Below, piece by piece: positions 26,798 through 36,235 of a stretch of 64,000 nt of DNA. The stretch covers positions 62,001 through 126,000 of the forward strand of contig JANQPX010000030.1 of NCBI GenBank assembly GCA_028285265.1, read 5' to 3'. The notes beneath the pieces were generated by a model. It saw only the letters and a program-made list of their open reading frames with translations, had not been told where the DNA came from and made no database searches. How positions within the stretch are numbered: the stretch's first letter is position 1; every line of letters starts with the position of its first letter. Origin of the DNA: Geminicoccaceae bacterium. Its GTDB lineage: Bacteria > Pseudomonadota > Alphaproteobacteria > Geminicoccales > Geminicoccaceae. The translations under genes were made by a program, and so were the position numbers.

Positions 26798-27295
26798 ATG
26801 CTCAAAATCTTGGACGCTGTCGATGCGCTCAATGAACGACTGGCCATGGTCGTTCGTTGGCTCGCGCTGGTGATGGTGCTCATTCAGTTCGCGGTCGTGA
26901 TTGTTCGCTACGTCTTTGGCGTCAATTCGATTGCGGCTCAGGAAAGCGTCCTCTATCTCCATGCCGCGTTCTTTATGCTGGGCGCGGGCTACACACTCTT
27001 GGTGGACAAGCATGTGCGTGTCGATGTGTTCTCGTCGCGGCTGAACGCACGGGCGCGCGCATGGATCGACGTTGTAGGGCATGTGGTGTTTCTCATGCCG
27101 TCGATGGCAGTGCTGCTCTTCTGGTCCTGGACGTCTGTCGTGAACTCCTGGGCCATCTTTGAGGGGCCGATTTCCGTCGGCGGGCTTAAGGCCGTTTATC
27201 TCATGAAGTCGCTGATCCCGCTCTTTTGCATGCTTTTGCTACTGCAATCGCTGGCGCATGTGGTGAGGTTTTTGATTGGACATGCGCGACCGTGA
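26798..27295 (+). CDS. TRAP transporter small permease (DctQ type)
   Basis: This is a four-helix membrane subunit of about 165 aa. Hydrophobic segments lie at LVMVLIQFAVVIVRYVFG, VLYLHAAFFMLGAGYTLLV (with the ESVLYLHA motif), VVFLMPSMAVLLFW and LIPLFCMLLLLQSLAHVV. A GTG precedes the ATG by one codon. The stop overlaps the start of the large permease as GTGA. It pairs with the receptor upstream. Confidence 0.88.
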   Translation: MLKILDAVDALNERLAMVVRWLALVMVLIQFAVVIVRYVFGVNSIAAQESVLYLHAAFFMLGAGYTLLVDKHVRVDVFSSRLNARARAWIDVVGHVVFLMPSMAVLLFWSWTSVVNSWAIFEGPISVGGLKAVYLMKSLIPLFCMLLLLQSLAHVVRFLIGHARP

Positions 27296-28842
27296 CCGAG
27301 AACCTCGATCTCTTAATGTTTGTCGCCTTGATGGCCGCAATCCTGTCTGGCTTTCCTGTCGCGTTCTCCACGGCAGGGGTCGCTGTGATCTTTGCTTATC
27401 TCGGCTGGGTGACGAATGCGATGGATATTGGGCTCCTTGGCGCGCTATCGCAGCGCGCCTTTGGGCTTCTCAGCAACCAGGTCCTTATTGCCATCCCAAT
27501 CTTTGTCCTGATGGGGGCCGTCCTCGAGAAGAGCCGGATAGCCGAGGATCTGCTAACCACGATGGGACGGCTTTTTGGTAACGTGCGCGGCGGGCTCGGC
27601 GTTTCGGTCGTCCTCGTCGGCGCGCTGCTTGCGGCCTCGACCGGCATCGTCGGTGCAACCGTTGTTGCCATGGGTTTGATCGCACTTCCCACCATGTTGC
27701 GCGCTGGCTACAAGCCAAGCGTTGCCGCTGGAGTTGTCTGTACCGCGGGTACGCTTGGTCAGATTATCCCGCCATCAACGCTCCTAATTATTCTCTCAGA
27801 CGTCATGTCGAACGCTTACCAGCAGGCACAGTATGAGCAGGGAAAATTTACCGTCGAGGCCCTATCCGTAGGCCAGTTTTTCGCGGCAGCCCTTTTGCCC
27901 GGTCTGACCTTGGTTGTGCTCTATCTCATCTACATCTTAACAACCGGTTTGATCCGACCCGACGACATGCCGGGCGCCAGTCTGGGCGTCGAACGGCCCA
28001 GCCCCAGCGACATTCTCCGTACCATGGCCGCGCCTGTTCTGTTGATCGTCGCTGTTTTGGGCGCGATTCTCGGTGGTCTCGCAACACCGACCGAGGCTGC
28101 CTCAGTCGGCGCAATCGGCGCGTTGCTGATGGCCGGCCATCGGCTGGAGCAGCGGCCCAAGATCATCTTGATCGGCGCCGTCGCGCTGGTGGCGCTTGCG
28201 ATCGTTTCTGGTGCCTTCCCGATTCGCTTGCAGCGTTCCGATGTCGCTCATTCTGAATTCGCCGTTGGCATCGCCTACATCATGCTTGCCCTCATCGGCC
28301 TTGCTGCGATCATGATCGCCACACGAACATTGATCCGCGAACATGTCGTGCAGGAGGCATTGACCTCAACGCTCACCATGACGTCGATGATCTTTGCGAC
28401 GATCCTTGCCGCAGGAATGTTCTCGTTGGTTTTCATCGGCCTCGGTGGTGAGGAGCGTGTTGCGGCGCTTTTGTCTGAGCTCCCCGGGGGCCCAACCGGC
28501 GCGCTCGTGTTCTGCATGCTCTTTCTTTTTGCCCTCGGTTTCTTTCTCGACTTCGTCGAGATTTCGGTGATCGTGTTGCCGTTGATTACACCGAGTCTGA
28601 TCCTCATGGGTCATGATCCGATCTGGCTCGGTATCCTGATTGCCATCAACTTGCAGACCAGCTTTCTCACGCCACCATTTGGATTTTCGCTCTTTTATCT
28701 GCGCGGCGCAGCGCCAGCCAATGTCGCGACGACCGAAATCTATCTCGGCGTCATGCCTTTCATCGGGCTGCAGATCGTCGGGGTTGCGCTGGTTTGGCTC
28801 TTACCCGCTATAGCGACCTGGCTTCCGCGGTCACTCTTTTGA
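27292..28842 (+). CDS. TRAP transporter large permease (DctM type)
   Basis: This is the transport subunit of the TRAP system, which couples Na+ or H+ to uptake of receptor-bound acids. It has about a dozen hydrophobic segments. Family motifs include FPVAFSTAGVAVIFAYLG, LLAASTGIVGATVVAMGLIALP, TAGTLGQIIPPSTLLIIL and TPTEAASVGAIGALL. An internal stretch around residues 285-345 is a longer insertion seen in some DctM proteins. The start is GTG at 27292, overlapping the dctQ stop, giving 516 aa. It ends 12 bp from the convergent RidA-like gene. Confidence 0.9.
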   Translation: MTENLDLLMFVALMAAILSGFPVAFSTAGVAVIFAYLGWVTNAMDIGLLGALSQRAFGLLSNQVLIAIPIFVLMGAVLEKSRIAEDLLTTMGRLFGNVRGGLGVSVVLVGALLAASTGIVGATVVAMGLIALPTMLRAGYKPSVAAGVVCTAGTLGQIIPPSTLLIILSDVMSNAYQQAQYEQGKFTVEALSVGQFFAAALLPGLTLVVLYLIYILTTGLIRPDDMPGASLGVERPSPSDILRTMAAPVLLIVAVLGAILGGLATPTEAASVGAIGALLMAGHRLEQRPKIILIGAVALVALAIVSGAFPIRLQRSDVAHSEFAVGIAYIMLALIGLAAIMIATRTLIREHVVQEALTSTLTMTSMIFATILAAGMFSLVFIGLGGEERVAALLSELPGGPTGALVFCMLFLFALGFFLDFVEISVIVLPLITPSLILMGHDPIWLGILIAINLQTSFLTPPFGFSLFYLRGAAPANVATTEIYLGVMPFIGLQIVGVALVWLLPAIATWLPRSLF

Positions 28843-28854
28843 GCGGCCCATGGG

Positions 28855-29250
28855 TCACATCGGCAGAACGGCTGTGGCTTCGATTTCGACCTTGGCCTGA
28901 TCTTCGAGCAATGATTGCACCTCGACGACACTCATCGCCGGGAAGTGACGACCGATCACGTCTCGGTACACAAGGCCGATAGCGTTCTGATTGTCGAGAT
29001 AGGCGCGCTTGTCGTCGACGAACCAGGTCAATCGAACGAGATGCTCCACCTTGCCACCACCTTGTTCCAAGATGGTTCGGATATTGCGCAGCGCTTGCTC
29101 AACCTGACCAACGAAGTCGTCTGTCTCGAAGACCTGCTGCGCGTTCCAGCCGATCTGACCGGCAATGAACATCATGCGTCCTTCGGCGATAACGGCATTG
29201 GCATAGCCCTTGGCGGGCTTCCAGCCTTCGGGGTGAATTACGTCCTGCAT
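28855..29250 (-). CDS. RidA/YjgF-family protein, lacking the canonical catalytic arginine
   Basis: This 131-aa protein matches the RidA (reactive imine/enamine deaminase) fold, with MFIAGQIGWNA, QVEQALRNIRTILEQGGG and KVEIEATAV. In canonical RidA the C-terminal motif is PARSC; here it is PAMSV, so the Arg that pairs with the amino-acid carboxylate is replaced by Met. That places it in another Rid subfamily. It is the last gene of the kynurenine/2-aminobenzoyl-CoA operon, 37 bp after kynA. A role in hydrolysing the enamine made by the 2-aminobenzoyl-CoA monooxygenase/reductase is possible but unproven. Confidence 0.85.
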   Translation of the reverse strand: MQDVIHPEGWKPAKGYANAVIAEGRMMFIAGQIGWNAQQVFETDDFVGQVEQALRNIRTILEQGGGKVEHLVRLTWFVDDKRAYLDNQNAIGLVYRDVIGRHFPAMSVVEVQSLLEDQAKVEIEATAVLPM

Positions 29251-29287
29251 GGTTGATCTCTTTGGATTCTATACTGGTGTTGGGGGA

Positions 29288-30109
29288 TCAAAGCTCGGTC
29301 CTTACCTGCCAGAGCTCGGGAAAGAGCTGGACCTCCAGGACGCGCTTGAGATACCCGACGCCCTCGGTACCACCGGTGCCCCGCTTCATGCCGATGATAC
29401 GCTCGACAGTGGTGACATGATTAAACCGCCAGCGGCGGAAGTAGTCTTCGAGATCGACCAGCTTCTCGGCGAGTTCATAGAGCGACCAGTGGGTATCTGG
29501 CTCCTCATAGATACGCTGCCAAGCTGTTCTGACCAAAGCGTTCGACTGATACGGTGCCCGCACATCCCGCTCGATGACAGAAGCTGGCAGCGATAGGCCT
29601 CGGCGCGAGACAAGCCGGAGGGCTTCATCATAGAGACTAGGTTTGGATAGAATGGCGATGAGGTGCTGATGGACGGGAGCGTTATCGACATGAACGTCTA
29701 AATGCCCCTTACGCCGGTGACCCAAAAGAAACTCGATCTCGCGATATTGGTAGGACTGAAACCCTGATGATGGACCAAGGCCATGCCGAAAGCGCGTGTA
29801 TTCGCTTGGCGTCATGGTGCGAAGGACATCCCAGGCAGCATTCAGTTGTTCGAAGATGCGAGCAACCCGGGTCAGCATCTTGAAAGCGGGCTGAAGCTGA
29901 TCGCCGCGGATCGCACCCATGGCGGCATGGGTCTCATGAAGCGCCAGCTTCATCCAAAGTTCCGAGGTCTGATGCTGGATAATAAAGAGCATCTCATCAT
30001 GGGCATCAGTGACGGGATACTGCGCTCCGAGCACACGATCGAGATCGAGATAGCTGCCATAGGTCCGTGGAGCTGAGGGCGTAGGGGGATCCGATGTCAA
30101 ACCGCTCAT
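29288..30109 (-). CDS. kynA: Tryptophan 2,3-dioxygenase
   Basis: This haem enzyme opens the indole ring of L-tryptophan to N-formylkynurenine. Signatures are [18 protein letters not shown], the substrate-binding [17 protein letters not shown], and the proximal haem ligand in [16 protein letters not shown]. The ATG at 30109 overlaps the kynU stop (ATGA), giving 273 aa; a longer frame from 30148 lies inside kynU. The next enzyme, arylformamidase (kynB), is not in the window. Confidence 0.95.
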   Translation of the reverse strand: MSGLTSDPPTPSAPRTYGSYLDLDRVLGAQYPVTDAHDEMLFIIQHQTSELWMKLALHETHAAMGAIRGDQLQPAFKMLTRVARIFEQLNAAWDVLRTMTPSEYTRFRHGLGPSSGFQSYQYREIEFLLGHRRKGHLDVHVDNAPVHQHLIAILSKPSLYDEALRLVSRRGLSLPASVIERDVRAPYQSNALVRTAWQRIYEEPDTHWSLYELAEKLVDLEDYFRRWRFNHVTTVERIIGMKRGTGGTEGVGYLKRVLEVQLFPELWQVRTEL

Positions 30110-31341
30110 GTCACTTTCGCCCGTGTCTTCAAGTTTGGTTGATCCCAAAGCCGGTCTTTCAGGACGGTCTCCAAGCCAGCGGCAGCAGCGATAATCTCAG
30201 CCTCGCCGATATAGAGAGGCGTGATGCCAAATCGCATCAGATCCGGTGCTCGAAAATCACCAATAACACCTTGTGCTTGTAGCGCTTGAATGGCGGCGTA
30301 GCCTTCGTCGAAATGGAACGATACTTGTGATCCGCGTCTATCACCCTCTCTCGGGCTTGCGAGCCGAAGGCCAAAGCCAGCACAGCGACGCTCAATCTCA
30401 TCGATGAGTAGATCTGCAAGGCTGATCGAAGCTGCGCGGACCGTGTCGATCTCGATGCCATCCCAAACATCAAGGGCTGCGTCTAGGGCTGTGAGTGACA
30501 GGATTGGCGGTGTCCCGACCCGCATCCGGTCTGCGCCCTCGGCCGGGATGTAATCGAGCTCGAAAGCGAAGGGTGCCTTATGTCCCATCCAGCCGCTCTG
30601 TAGCGGCTTGATTCTGTCGACGAGATCGGGGCGACCATAGATAAAGGCCGGTGCGCCCGGCCCACCATTCAGATATTTGTAGCCGCAACCCACTGCAAAA
30701 TCCGCTTTGCAGCCGGCGAGATCGACGGGTAGAGCACCTGCAGAGTGTGCAAGATCCCAGATCGTTAGGGCGCCGACGGCATGGGCTGCCGCGGTCAACG
30801 CCTTCATGCTGTGCAAACGCCCGGTCCGATAATCAACTTCGGTGAGCATCAACGCTGCAACGCTGTCGTCCAGCGCATCCTCAACCTCGTCAGGCGACAC
30901 CACCTTCAGCTGATGTCCGTCGCCAAGCGCTGCGATCAGTCCCTGAGCCATGTAGAGGTCGGTTGGGAAGTTCCCGCTGTCGGACAATAGGACCTTGCGT
31001 TCCGGCCGAAGCTGCAAGGCGGCGGCGAGCGCCTTTTGCAGATTGATCGATGTCGAATCGGCGACAACGACGGCGTTGGGTTCCGCACCGATCATCGCGC
31101 CAATACGATTGCCAACCCTTGTTGGCAAATCAATCCAGTCGGCTTCATTCCAAGCGCGGATGAGCTTCCCACCCCATTCTTCCTCGACGGCGGTCGCGAC
31201 CCGTTCACTGACGCCTTTCGGGAGGGGACCAAGCGAATTGCCATCGAGATAAATGATGCCGTCTGGCAGGCAAAAGCTTTGCTTTGTGCGTTCGAACGCT
31301 TTGGCCTCGTGCTGGGTCTTGTCTGAGAACGGAACGACCAT
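30106..31341 (-). CDS. kynU: Kynureninase
   Basis: This PLP enzyme cleaves kynurenine to anthranilate and alanine. The PLP-lysine lies in [15 protein letters not shown] (Lys ~235). The N-terminal [12 protein letters not shown], the [11 protein letters not shown] phosphate-binding region and [14 protein letters not shown] are characteristic. At 411 aa it is full length. It starts five bases after the aryl-CoA ligase stop, so anthranilate production and activation are co-expressed. Confidence 0.95.
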   Translation of the reverse strand: MVVPFSDKTQHEAKAFERTKQSFCLPDGIIYLDGNSLGPLPKGVSERVATAVEEEWGGKLIRAWNEADWIDLPTRVGNRIGAMIGAEPNAVVVADSTSINLQKALAAALQLRPERKVLLSDSGNFPTDLYMAQGLIAALGDGHQLKVVSPDEVEDALDDSVAALMLTEVDYRTGRLHSMKALTAAAHAVGALTIWDLAHSAGALPVDLAGCKADFAVGCGYKYLNGGPGAPAFIYGRPDLVDRIKPLQSGWMGHKAPFAFELDYIPAEGADRMRVGTPPILSLTALDAALDVWDGIEIDTVRAASISLADLLIDEIERRCAGFGLRLASPREGDRRGSQVSFHFDEGYAAIQALQAQGVIGDFRAPDLMRFGITPLYIGEAEIIAAAAGLETVLKDRLWDQPNLKTRAKVT

Positions 31342-31346
31342 CGCCC

Positions 31347-32975
31347 CTAATGCTCCGTGCTACGTAAACGAAAACGCTGAATCTTGCCCGTCTGGGTCTT
31401 GGGGAGCGAACGGTCGAACTGTATCGCTCGCGGATATTTGTAAGGGGCGATGACTTCCTTGACGTAGTCCTGGAGGGTTTTCGCCATCGCGTCATCGGCC
31501 GCGGCCCCCTCCCGCAGGACGATATGGGCTTTAACGATCTGTCCTCTTGCTTCATCGGCCACACCAATGACCGCGCATTCCGCGACATCGGCATGGCTCA
31601 GGAGGGCATCTTCGACCTCGGGGCCGGCGATGTTGTAGCCCGACGAAATGATCATGTCGTCCGCACGAGCAACGAACTGGAAACGTCCGTCGTCATTCAC
31701 GCGAAACGCATCGCCAGTGACATTCCAGCCGTCGCGCACATAGGCGCGCTGGCGGTCGTCGGCGAGATAGCGGCATCCGGTCGGGCCGCGAACGGCGAGC
31801 TTACCGATCTCGCCGGTTTTGACTGGCTTCATGGCATCATCGACAATCTTTGCCTCGTATCCGGTGACGGGTCGACCCGTCGCACCTGCTGCCATATCGT
31901 CCATGCGATTACTGATGAAGATGTGCAAAAGCTCGGTCGCACCAATGCCGTCCAGGATTGGCACGCCGGTTTTGTCGATCCAGGCTTCGTAGGTCGCCGT
32001 TGGAAGCGTCTCACCCGCTGACACGACGAGACGAAGCGTCGATAGATCAGCACCGTCGTCCATCGCTGTCATCATCGCGCGGTAAGCGGTGGGCGAGGTG
32101 AAGCAAATCGTGGCACGGTACTTCTGGATGATATCAACGAGATTGGGCGGTGTAGCCTGTTCGAGGAGGGCAGCGGCGGCGCCGAATCGCAGTGGAAAAA
32201 TCGCGAGGCCGCCAAGGCCGAAGGTAAAAGCCAGCGGTGGCGAGCCGACAAAGACGTCAGAGGGTTTCACCTTCAAGACTTCGCGTGCATAGCCATCGGC
32301 AATGATCAGGAGATCGCGATGAAAATGCATGGTCGCTTTGGGCTCACCAGTTGTGCCTGAGGTGAAACCGAGGAGAGCCACATCATCCCGCCCGGTTCTC
32401 ACCGAATCGAACATGACCGGTTGGGTGAGCGCCGCTTCATCCAGTTCGGCTTCGTGATTGCGCGTGCCATCAAAGGGAACAATGCGTTGCAGGTATTGGC
32501 TGTTGGCTTTGGCAGTATTGAGCTCATCAAGCATGCGGCTGTCACAAAGCGCCAGCGTGACCTCGGCTTTATCAATAATCTTGGTGAGCTCGCTGGCACG
32601 CAAGAGCGGCATGGTGTTGACCACAACCGCTCCTGCTTTGGTGGCCGCAAGCCAAGCCGCGACCATGGCTGGGTTATTGCCTGAGCGGATGAGAACGCGG
32701 TTGCCTGGTTCGACACCAAAATTGTCGACTAAAACATGGGCAATGCGGTTCGACCAATCCGTCAGCTCTTTATAGGTTCGCACCCGACCATTGCCGATTA
32801 AGGCGATGTGATCACCAAAGCCGCGTTCCACCATACGATCGGTCAGTTCAGTCGCGACATTGATTTGGTCGGGATAGCGAAAGATTGGCTCACTCAAGAG
32901 CAGGTCTGGCCACTGATCAGCTGGTGGAAGATGATCGCGAGCAAATGTATCGATATGGGCAGATGGTCCCAACAT
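31347..32975 (-). CDS. Aryl-CoA ligase, probably 2-aminobenzoate-CoA ligase
   Basis: This is an ANL-superfamily AMP-forming acyl-CoA synthetase of 542 aa. The P-loop is FTSGTTGEPKATMHFHRD, the adenylate-binding region GIGATELLHIF, the hinge motif GWNVTGDAFRVND, and the catalytic lysine lies near the C terminus in LPKTQTGKIQRF. Overall it resembles benzoate/2-aminobenzoate-CoA ligases (HFHRD, GIGATELLHIFISN). Its place between kynureninase and genes for 2-aminobenzoyl-CoA processing supports anthranilate as substrate. Substrate assignment is by context. It lies one base after the acyl-CoA dehydrogenase stop. Confidence 0.87.
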   Translation of the reverse strand: MLGPSAHIDTFARDHLPPADQWPDLLLSEPIFRYPDQINVATELTDRMVERGFGDHIALIGNGRVRTYKELTDWSNRIAHVLVDNFGVEPGNRVLIRSGNNPAMVAAWLAATKAGAVVVNTMPLLRASELTKIIDKAEVTLALCDSRMLDELNTAKANSQYLQRIVPFDGTRNHEAELDEAALTQPVMFDSVRTGRDDVALLGFTSGTTGEPKATMHFHRDLLIIADGYAREVLKVKPSDVFVGSPPLAFTFGLGGLAIFPLRFGAAAALLEQATPPNLVDIIQKYRATICFTSPTAYRAMMTAMDDGADLSTLRLVVSAGETLPTATYEAWIDKTGVPILDGIGATELLHIFISNRMDDMAAGATGRPVTGYEAKIVDDAMKPVKTGEIGKLAVRGPTGCRYLADDRQRAYVRDGWNVTGDAFRVNDDGRFQFVARADDMIISSGYNIAGPEVEDALLSHADVAECAVIGVADEARGQIVKAHIVLREGAAADDAMAKTLQDYVKEVIAPYKYPRAIQFDRSLPKTQTGKIQRFRLRSTEH

Positions 32976-32976
32976 C

Positions 32977-34140
32977 TTAATCTCCCAATCCTGATAGGGC
33001 TTGGCGAGCGATAATCACCTTTTGCACCTCGGAAGCCCCCTCGTAGACTCGTAAGGCCCGAATTTCTCGGTAGAGCGCCTCGATCGGATGGCCAACGCGC
33101 ACACCATCGCCGCCGTGAATCTGCACAGCCTTGTCAATCACCGTCTGTGCCGACTCGGTGGCGTACAACTTCGCCATCGCTGCTTCCCGCGTGATGCGAG
33201 CTGCGCCTTGATCCTTACTCCAGGCCGCGCGATAGACGAGGAGTGCCGCGGCGTCGACATCAACAGCCATGTCAGCAAGCATGCCTTGCACAAGCTGCAA
33301 CTCTCCCATCGCTGCACCAAACAAGGAGCGACCCTTTGCACGGTCCAACGACAGATCGAGAGCCTTCCTCGCGAACCCAAGGGCGGCGGCACCAACGGTC
33401 GAACGGAAGACATCAAGGGTTGCCATGGCGATCTTGAAGCCCTGACCAGGTTCGCCGACCAGCGCGGTTTTCGGCAGGCGACATTGTTCAAGTCTAAGAC
33501 GGGCGAGGGGATGGGGTGCGATCACGTCCAGGCGCTCAGCGATGTCCAGGCCAGGTGTATCGGCGGGTAGGATGAAGGCCGATAGGCCCTTAGCGCCCGG
33601 TTGTTCGCCAGTGCGTGCGAAGACTACGTAGATATCAGCAAGTCCGCCGTTGGAGATCCACGTCTTTTCCCCGTTCAGCACATAGTCATGGCCGTCTCGC
33701 ATCGCCGTCGTCTCGATCGCGGCGACGTCAGAGCCCGATCGTGGCTCCGAAAGTGCGAAGGCGGCGATCGCCTTACCGCTCCTTGTTTGAGGTAACCAGG
33801 CATGACGTTGTGCATCGTTACCGAAGAGCGAAATCGGACCTGCACCGAGGCCCTGCATGGCAAAGGCGAAGTCGGCAAGGCCATCAAAGCGCGCCAGAGT
33901 CTCGCGGATGAGGCAAAGCGTTCGAACATCGAGTCGTGTCTTGGCCTCACCGGGCGATGGGGCTGTATGGTCCAACCAGCCATCAGCTCCAAGTCGAGCT
34001 ACCAGGTCGCGACAGATCTGGTCGATTCCCCTGTCTTCGCGGTTGACCAGATTGCGGGTCGCCCAGTTCTCCAGCTCGGCAGCCAGCGCGCGGTGGCGTT
34101 CCTCAAAAAATGGCCAGTTGAGAAAAGTTCGGTCGACCAA
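32977..34140 (-). CDS. Acyl-CoA dehydrogenase
   Basis: This FAD enzyme oxidises acyl-CoAs to enoyl-CoAs. FAD/substrate motifs are [17 protein letters not shown] and the C-terminal [23 protein letters not shown]; the likely catalytic Glu is in [10 protein letters not shown]. At 387 aa it is complete. It is probably used for ring-derived or ring-opened CoA esters after 2-aminobenzoyl-CoA attack, since it sits inside that operon with three-base or shorter gaps. Confidence 0.9.
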   Translation of the reverse strand: MVDRTFLNWPFFEERHRALAAELENWATRNLVNREDRGIDQICRDLVARLGADGWLDHTAPSPGEAKTRLDVRTLCLIRETLARFDGLADFAFAMQGLGAGPISLFGNDAQRHAWLPQTRSGKAIAAFALSEPRSGSDVAAIETTAMRDGHDYVLNGEKTWISNGGLADIYVVFARTGEQPGAKGLSAFILPADTPGLDIAERLDVIAPHPLARLRLEQCRLPKTALVGEPGQGFKIAMATLDVFRSTVGAAALGFARKALDLSLDRAKGRSLFGAAMGELQLVQGMLADMAVDVDAAALLVYRAAWSKDQGAARITREAAMAKLYATESAQTVIDKAVQIHGGDGVRVGHPIEALYREIRALRVYEGASEVQKVIIARQALSGLGD

Positions 34141-34143
34141 TTG

Positions 34144-34956
34144 TTAGTCTCCCTCGAAAATTGGCTTCCGCTTGGCAATGAACGCATCGTAAGCACGCCG
34201 GAAGTCGGCGGTCTGCATACAAATAGCTTGGGCTTGAGCTTCAGCTTCGATCGCCTGGTCGACGCTCATCGACCACTCCTGATTGAGCATGGTCTTGGTC
34301 ATCATGTTCGCAAAGCTTGGTCCCTCTGCGAGCCTTGCTGCGAGCGTCAACGCTTCTTGCTCCAAAGCCTCAGCCGCGACGAGCCGGTTGAAAAAACCCC
34401 AACGCTCGCCTTCGTCGGCCGACATACTGCGCCCGGTGAACAGAAGTTCGGCTGCTCGACCTTGCCCGATGACCCTCGGGAGAAGGGCACAAGCACCCAT
34501 GTCACAACCGGCAAGGCCTACCCGACTGAAGAGAAACGCAGTTTTGGTCTGAGATGTCCCCAGTCGAAGATCTGAGGCAAGCGCAATCATCGCGCCTGCG
34601 CCGACGCAGATTCCATCGACGGCAGCAACAATGGGTTGCGGGCACGCACGCATCGCTTTCACCAGATCGCCGGTTAAACGCGTGAAGGCGAGGAGACCCC
34701 TCATGTCCTGCTCCAGGAGTGCGCCGATGATGTCGTGAACGTCGCCGCCTGAGCAGAAATTGCCGGCATTGGATGCGAAGACAACAGCCTTCACGTCGGT
34801 CGCCTCGGGGAGAGCACGAAAGGTGTCGCGAAGCTCCTTATAGGACTCGAAGGTCAACGGATTCTTGCGTTCGGGTCTATTGAGTCGGATGACAGCAACG
34901 TCCCCTTGCATGGCCCAAAGAAAGTGCTCGGGCTGTCGCCCGGCCATAGCAGTCAT
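34144..34956 (-). CDS. Enoyl-CoA hydratase/isomerase family protein
   Basis: This is a crotonase-fold protein of 270 aa. Oxyanion-hole segments are [16 protein letters not shown] and [18 protein letters not shown]. The acid/base region reads [22 protein letters not shown]. In this operon it probably hydrates or hydrolytically opens the alicyclic CoA ester made from 2-aminobenzoyl-CoA. It overlaps the MarR regulator by four bases. The exact substrate is not visible in sequence. Confidence 0.9.
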   Translation of the reverse strand: MTAMAGRQPEHFLWAMQGDVAVIRLNRPERKNPLTFESYKELRDTFRALPEATDVKAVVFASNAGNFCSGGDVHDIIGALLEQDMRGLLAFTRLTGDLVKAMRACPQPIVAAVDGICVGAGAMIALASDLRLGTSQTKTAFLFSRVGLAGCDMGACALLPRVIGQGRAAELLFTGRSMSADEGERWGFFNRLVAAEALEQEALTLAARLAEGPSFANMMTKTMLNQEWSMSVDQAIEAEAQAQAICMQTADFRRAYDAFIAKRKPIFEGD

Positions 34957-35474
34957 GATAGCGGCTCCCGTCTTGCACTCTCGAAACGCTTCAAGATGGC
35001 GATCGCGTCGATGGCATCATCCAAGCAGACTGGCGCCAGCAATTCGTCGACCCAGCTCTCGTGGACTGCCGCCATCTCTGTAAAGGCCTGGTCACCGGCC
35101 TCAGTCAGCGCCACGAGGCTGCTGCGTCGATCGGCTTCGAGCGGCGTGCGGGAGACGAGACCGTCATCCACAAGCCGATCAATTATGCCGGTGACATTGC
35201 CGTTTGAGACCATGAGGTAGCGGGAGAGTTCGGTCATCGTCATGGGTGCATCGGTCCGGCTAAGCGCGGACATGACGTCAAAGCGCGGCAAGGTCGTGTC
35301 CATCTCGCGGCGAAGGCGTTCCCTAATCTCACCTTCAATGAAGCGGGTGGCCCGCAAGAGCCTGATCCAAAGCCTGAGCCGTTGTTTGCTCGGCGAATCC
35401 GAGCCGTCATGAGCCGTTTCCAAAACGTCGGTATCGCTTTCAGGCTCGTCTTTCTTGGCAGCACGTTGGCTCAA
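34953..35474 (-). CDS. MarR-family transcriptional regulator
   Basis: This is a 173-aa winged-helix regulator. The recognition region reads [25 protein letters not shown], followed by the wing [13 protein letters not shown]. The N-terminal ~25 residues are charged and probably disordered. It sits inside the catabolic operon, overlapping its neighbours on both sides by four bases, so it probably autoregulates the cluster. MarR proteins in aromatic-acid pathways often respond to the aryl-CoA. The 26-bp palindrome at 38573-38598 is the best candidate operator. Confidence 0.9.
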   Translation of the reverse strand: MSQRAAKKDEPESDTDVLETAHDGSDSPSKQRLRLWIRLLRATRFIEGEIRERLRREMDTTLPRFDVMSALSRTDAPMTMTELSRYLMVSNGNVTGIIDRLVDDGLVSRTPLEADRRSSLVALTEAGDQAFTEMAAVHESWVDELLAPVCLDDAIDAIAILKRFESARREPLS

Positions 35475-36232
35475 ATTTCCCCTCCTGCGACGGCAATCGC
35501 TTGGCCGTTAATCGCCTTGGCCCCTGCTGAACACAGCCATAGAATGGTTGCCGCGACCTCGTCGGGCTGCACGAATCGCCCCTGCGGATTGTTCTTGATG
35601 AGCGCTCTTTTGGCCTCATGCTCCATCCGACCGGTCGTCTCAACGATGGTCTTGATGGAGGCGTCGAGCATGGGTGTTTCGGTGAAGCCCGGACAAACGG
35701 CATTCACGGTGATGCCATTTTGAGCCACTTCGATCGCCAAGGCACGCGCCATGCCGACCACACCATGTTTGGCGGCGCAGTAGGGTGCGACGTAGCTATA
35801 GCCTTTAAGGCCGGCGGTGCTTGCAACAAAGATGATACGCCCCATGCGCGCCTGCATCATGTCGGGTAGGACGGCACGTGTGGCGAGAAAGGCGCCGGTC
35901 AAGTTGACATCGATGATGGCACGCCACGCGTGAAGGTCGGTGCTCGCGAGTAGCCCGCTCGAGGCCATCCCGGCGTTAGCGATTAAGATCGAGACCGGAC
36001 CCAACGCCTGATGCGCTGTCGCCACCATGGCTGAGACCTGATCTTCGTCCGTAATGTCTGTCGGTATCGCGACCGCCTTAGGAAGCTTCGCGGCCAATGT
36101 CTCGAGGGGGGCTGGTCTTCTGCCGACAAGGCTGACGGCGGCTCCTTCTGCTGCCAGGCTTTCGGCGATGGCCGCTCCTATGCCGGTTCCGCCGCCGGTG
36201 ATGAGCGCATGGTGTCCGTCAAGACTACCCAT
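35471..36232 (-). CDS. Short-chain dehydrogenase/reductase (3-hydroxyacyl-CoA dehydrogenase-like)
   Basis: This is a classical SDR of 253 aa. The NAD(P) motif is GGGTGIGAAIAESL, followed by IANAGMASSG. The catalytic Ser lies near FVASTAGLKG, and the Tyr-Lys pair is in YVAPYCAAKHG. The C-terminal GQAIAVAGG is typical. Position in the 2-aminobenzoyl-CoA operon suggests oxidation or reduction of a hydroxy/oxo group on the alicyclic CoA intermediate. It lies three bases after the monooxygenase/reductase stop. Confidence 0.9.
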   Translation of the reverse strand: MGSLDGHHALITGGGTGIGAAIAESLAAEGAAVSLVGRRPAPLETLAAKLPKAVAIPTDITDEDQVSAMVATAHQALGPVSILIANAGMASSGLLASTDLHAWRAIIDVNLTGAFLATRAVLPDMMQARMGRIIFVASTAGLKGYSYVAPYCAAKHGVVGMARALAIEVAQNGITVNAVCPGFTETPMLDASIKTIVETTGRMEHEAKRALIKNNPQGRFVQPDEVAATILWLCSAGAKAINGQAIAVAGGEI

Positions 36233-36235
36233 CGT

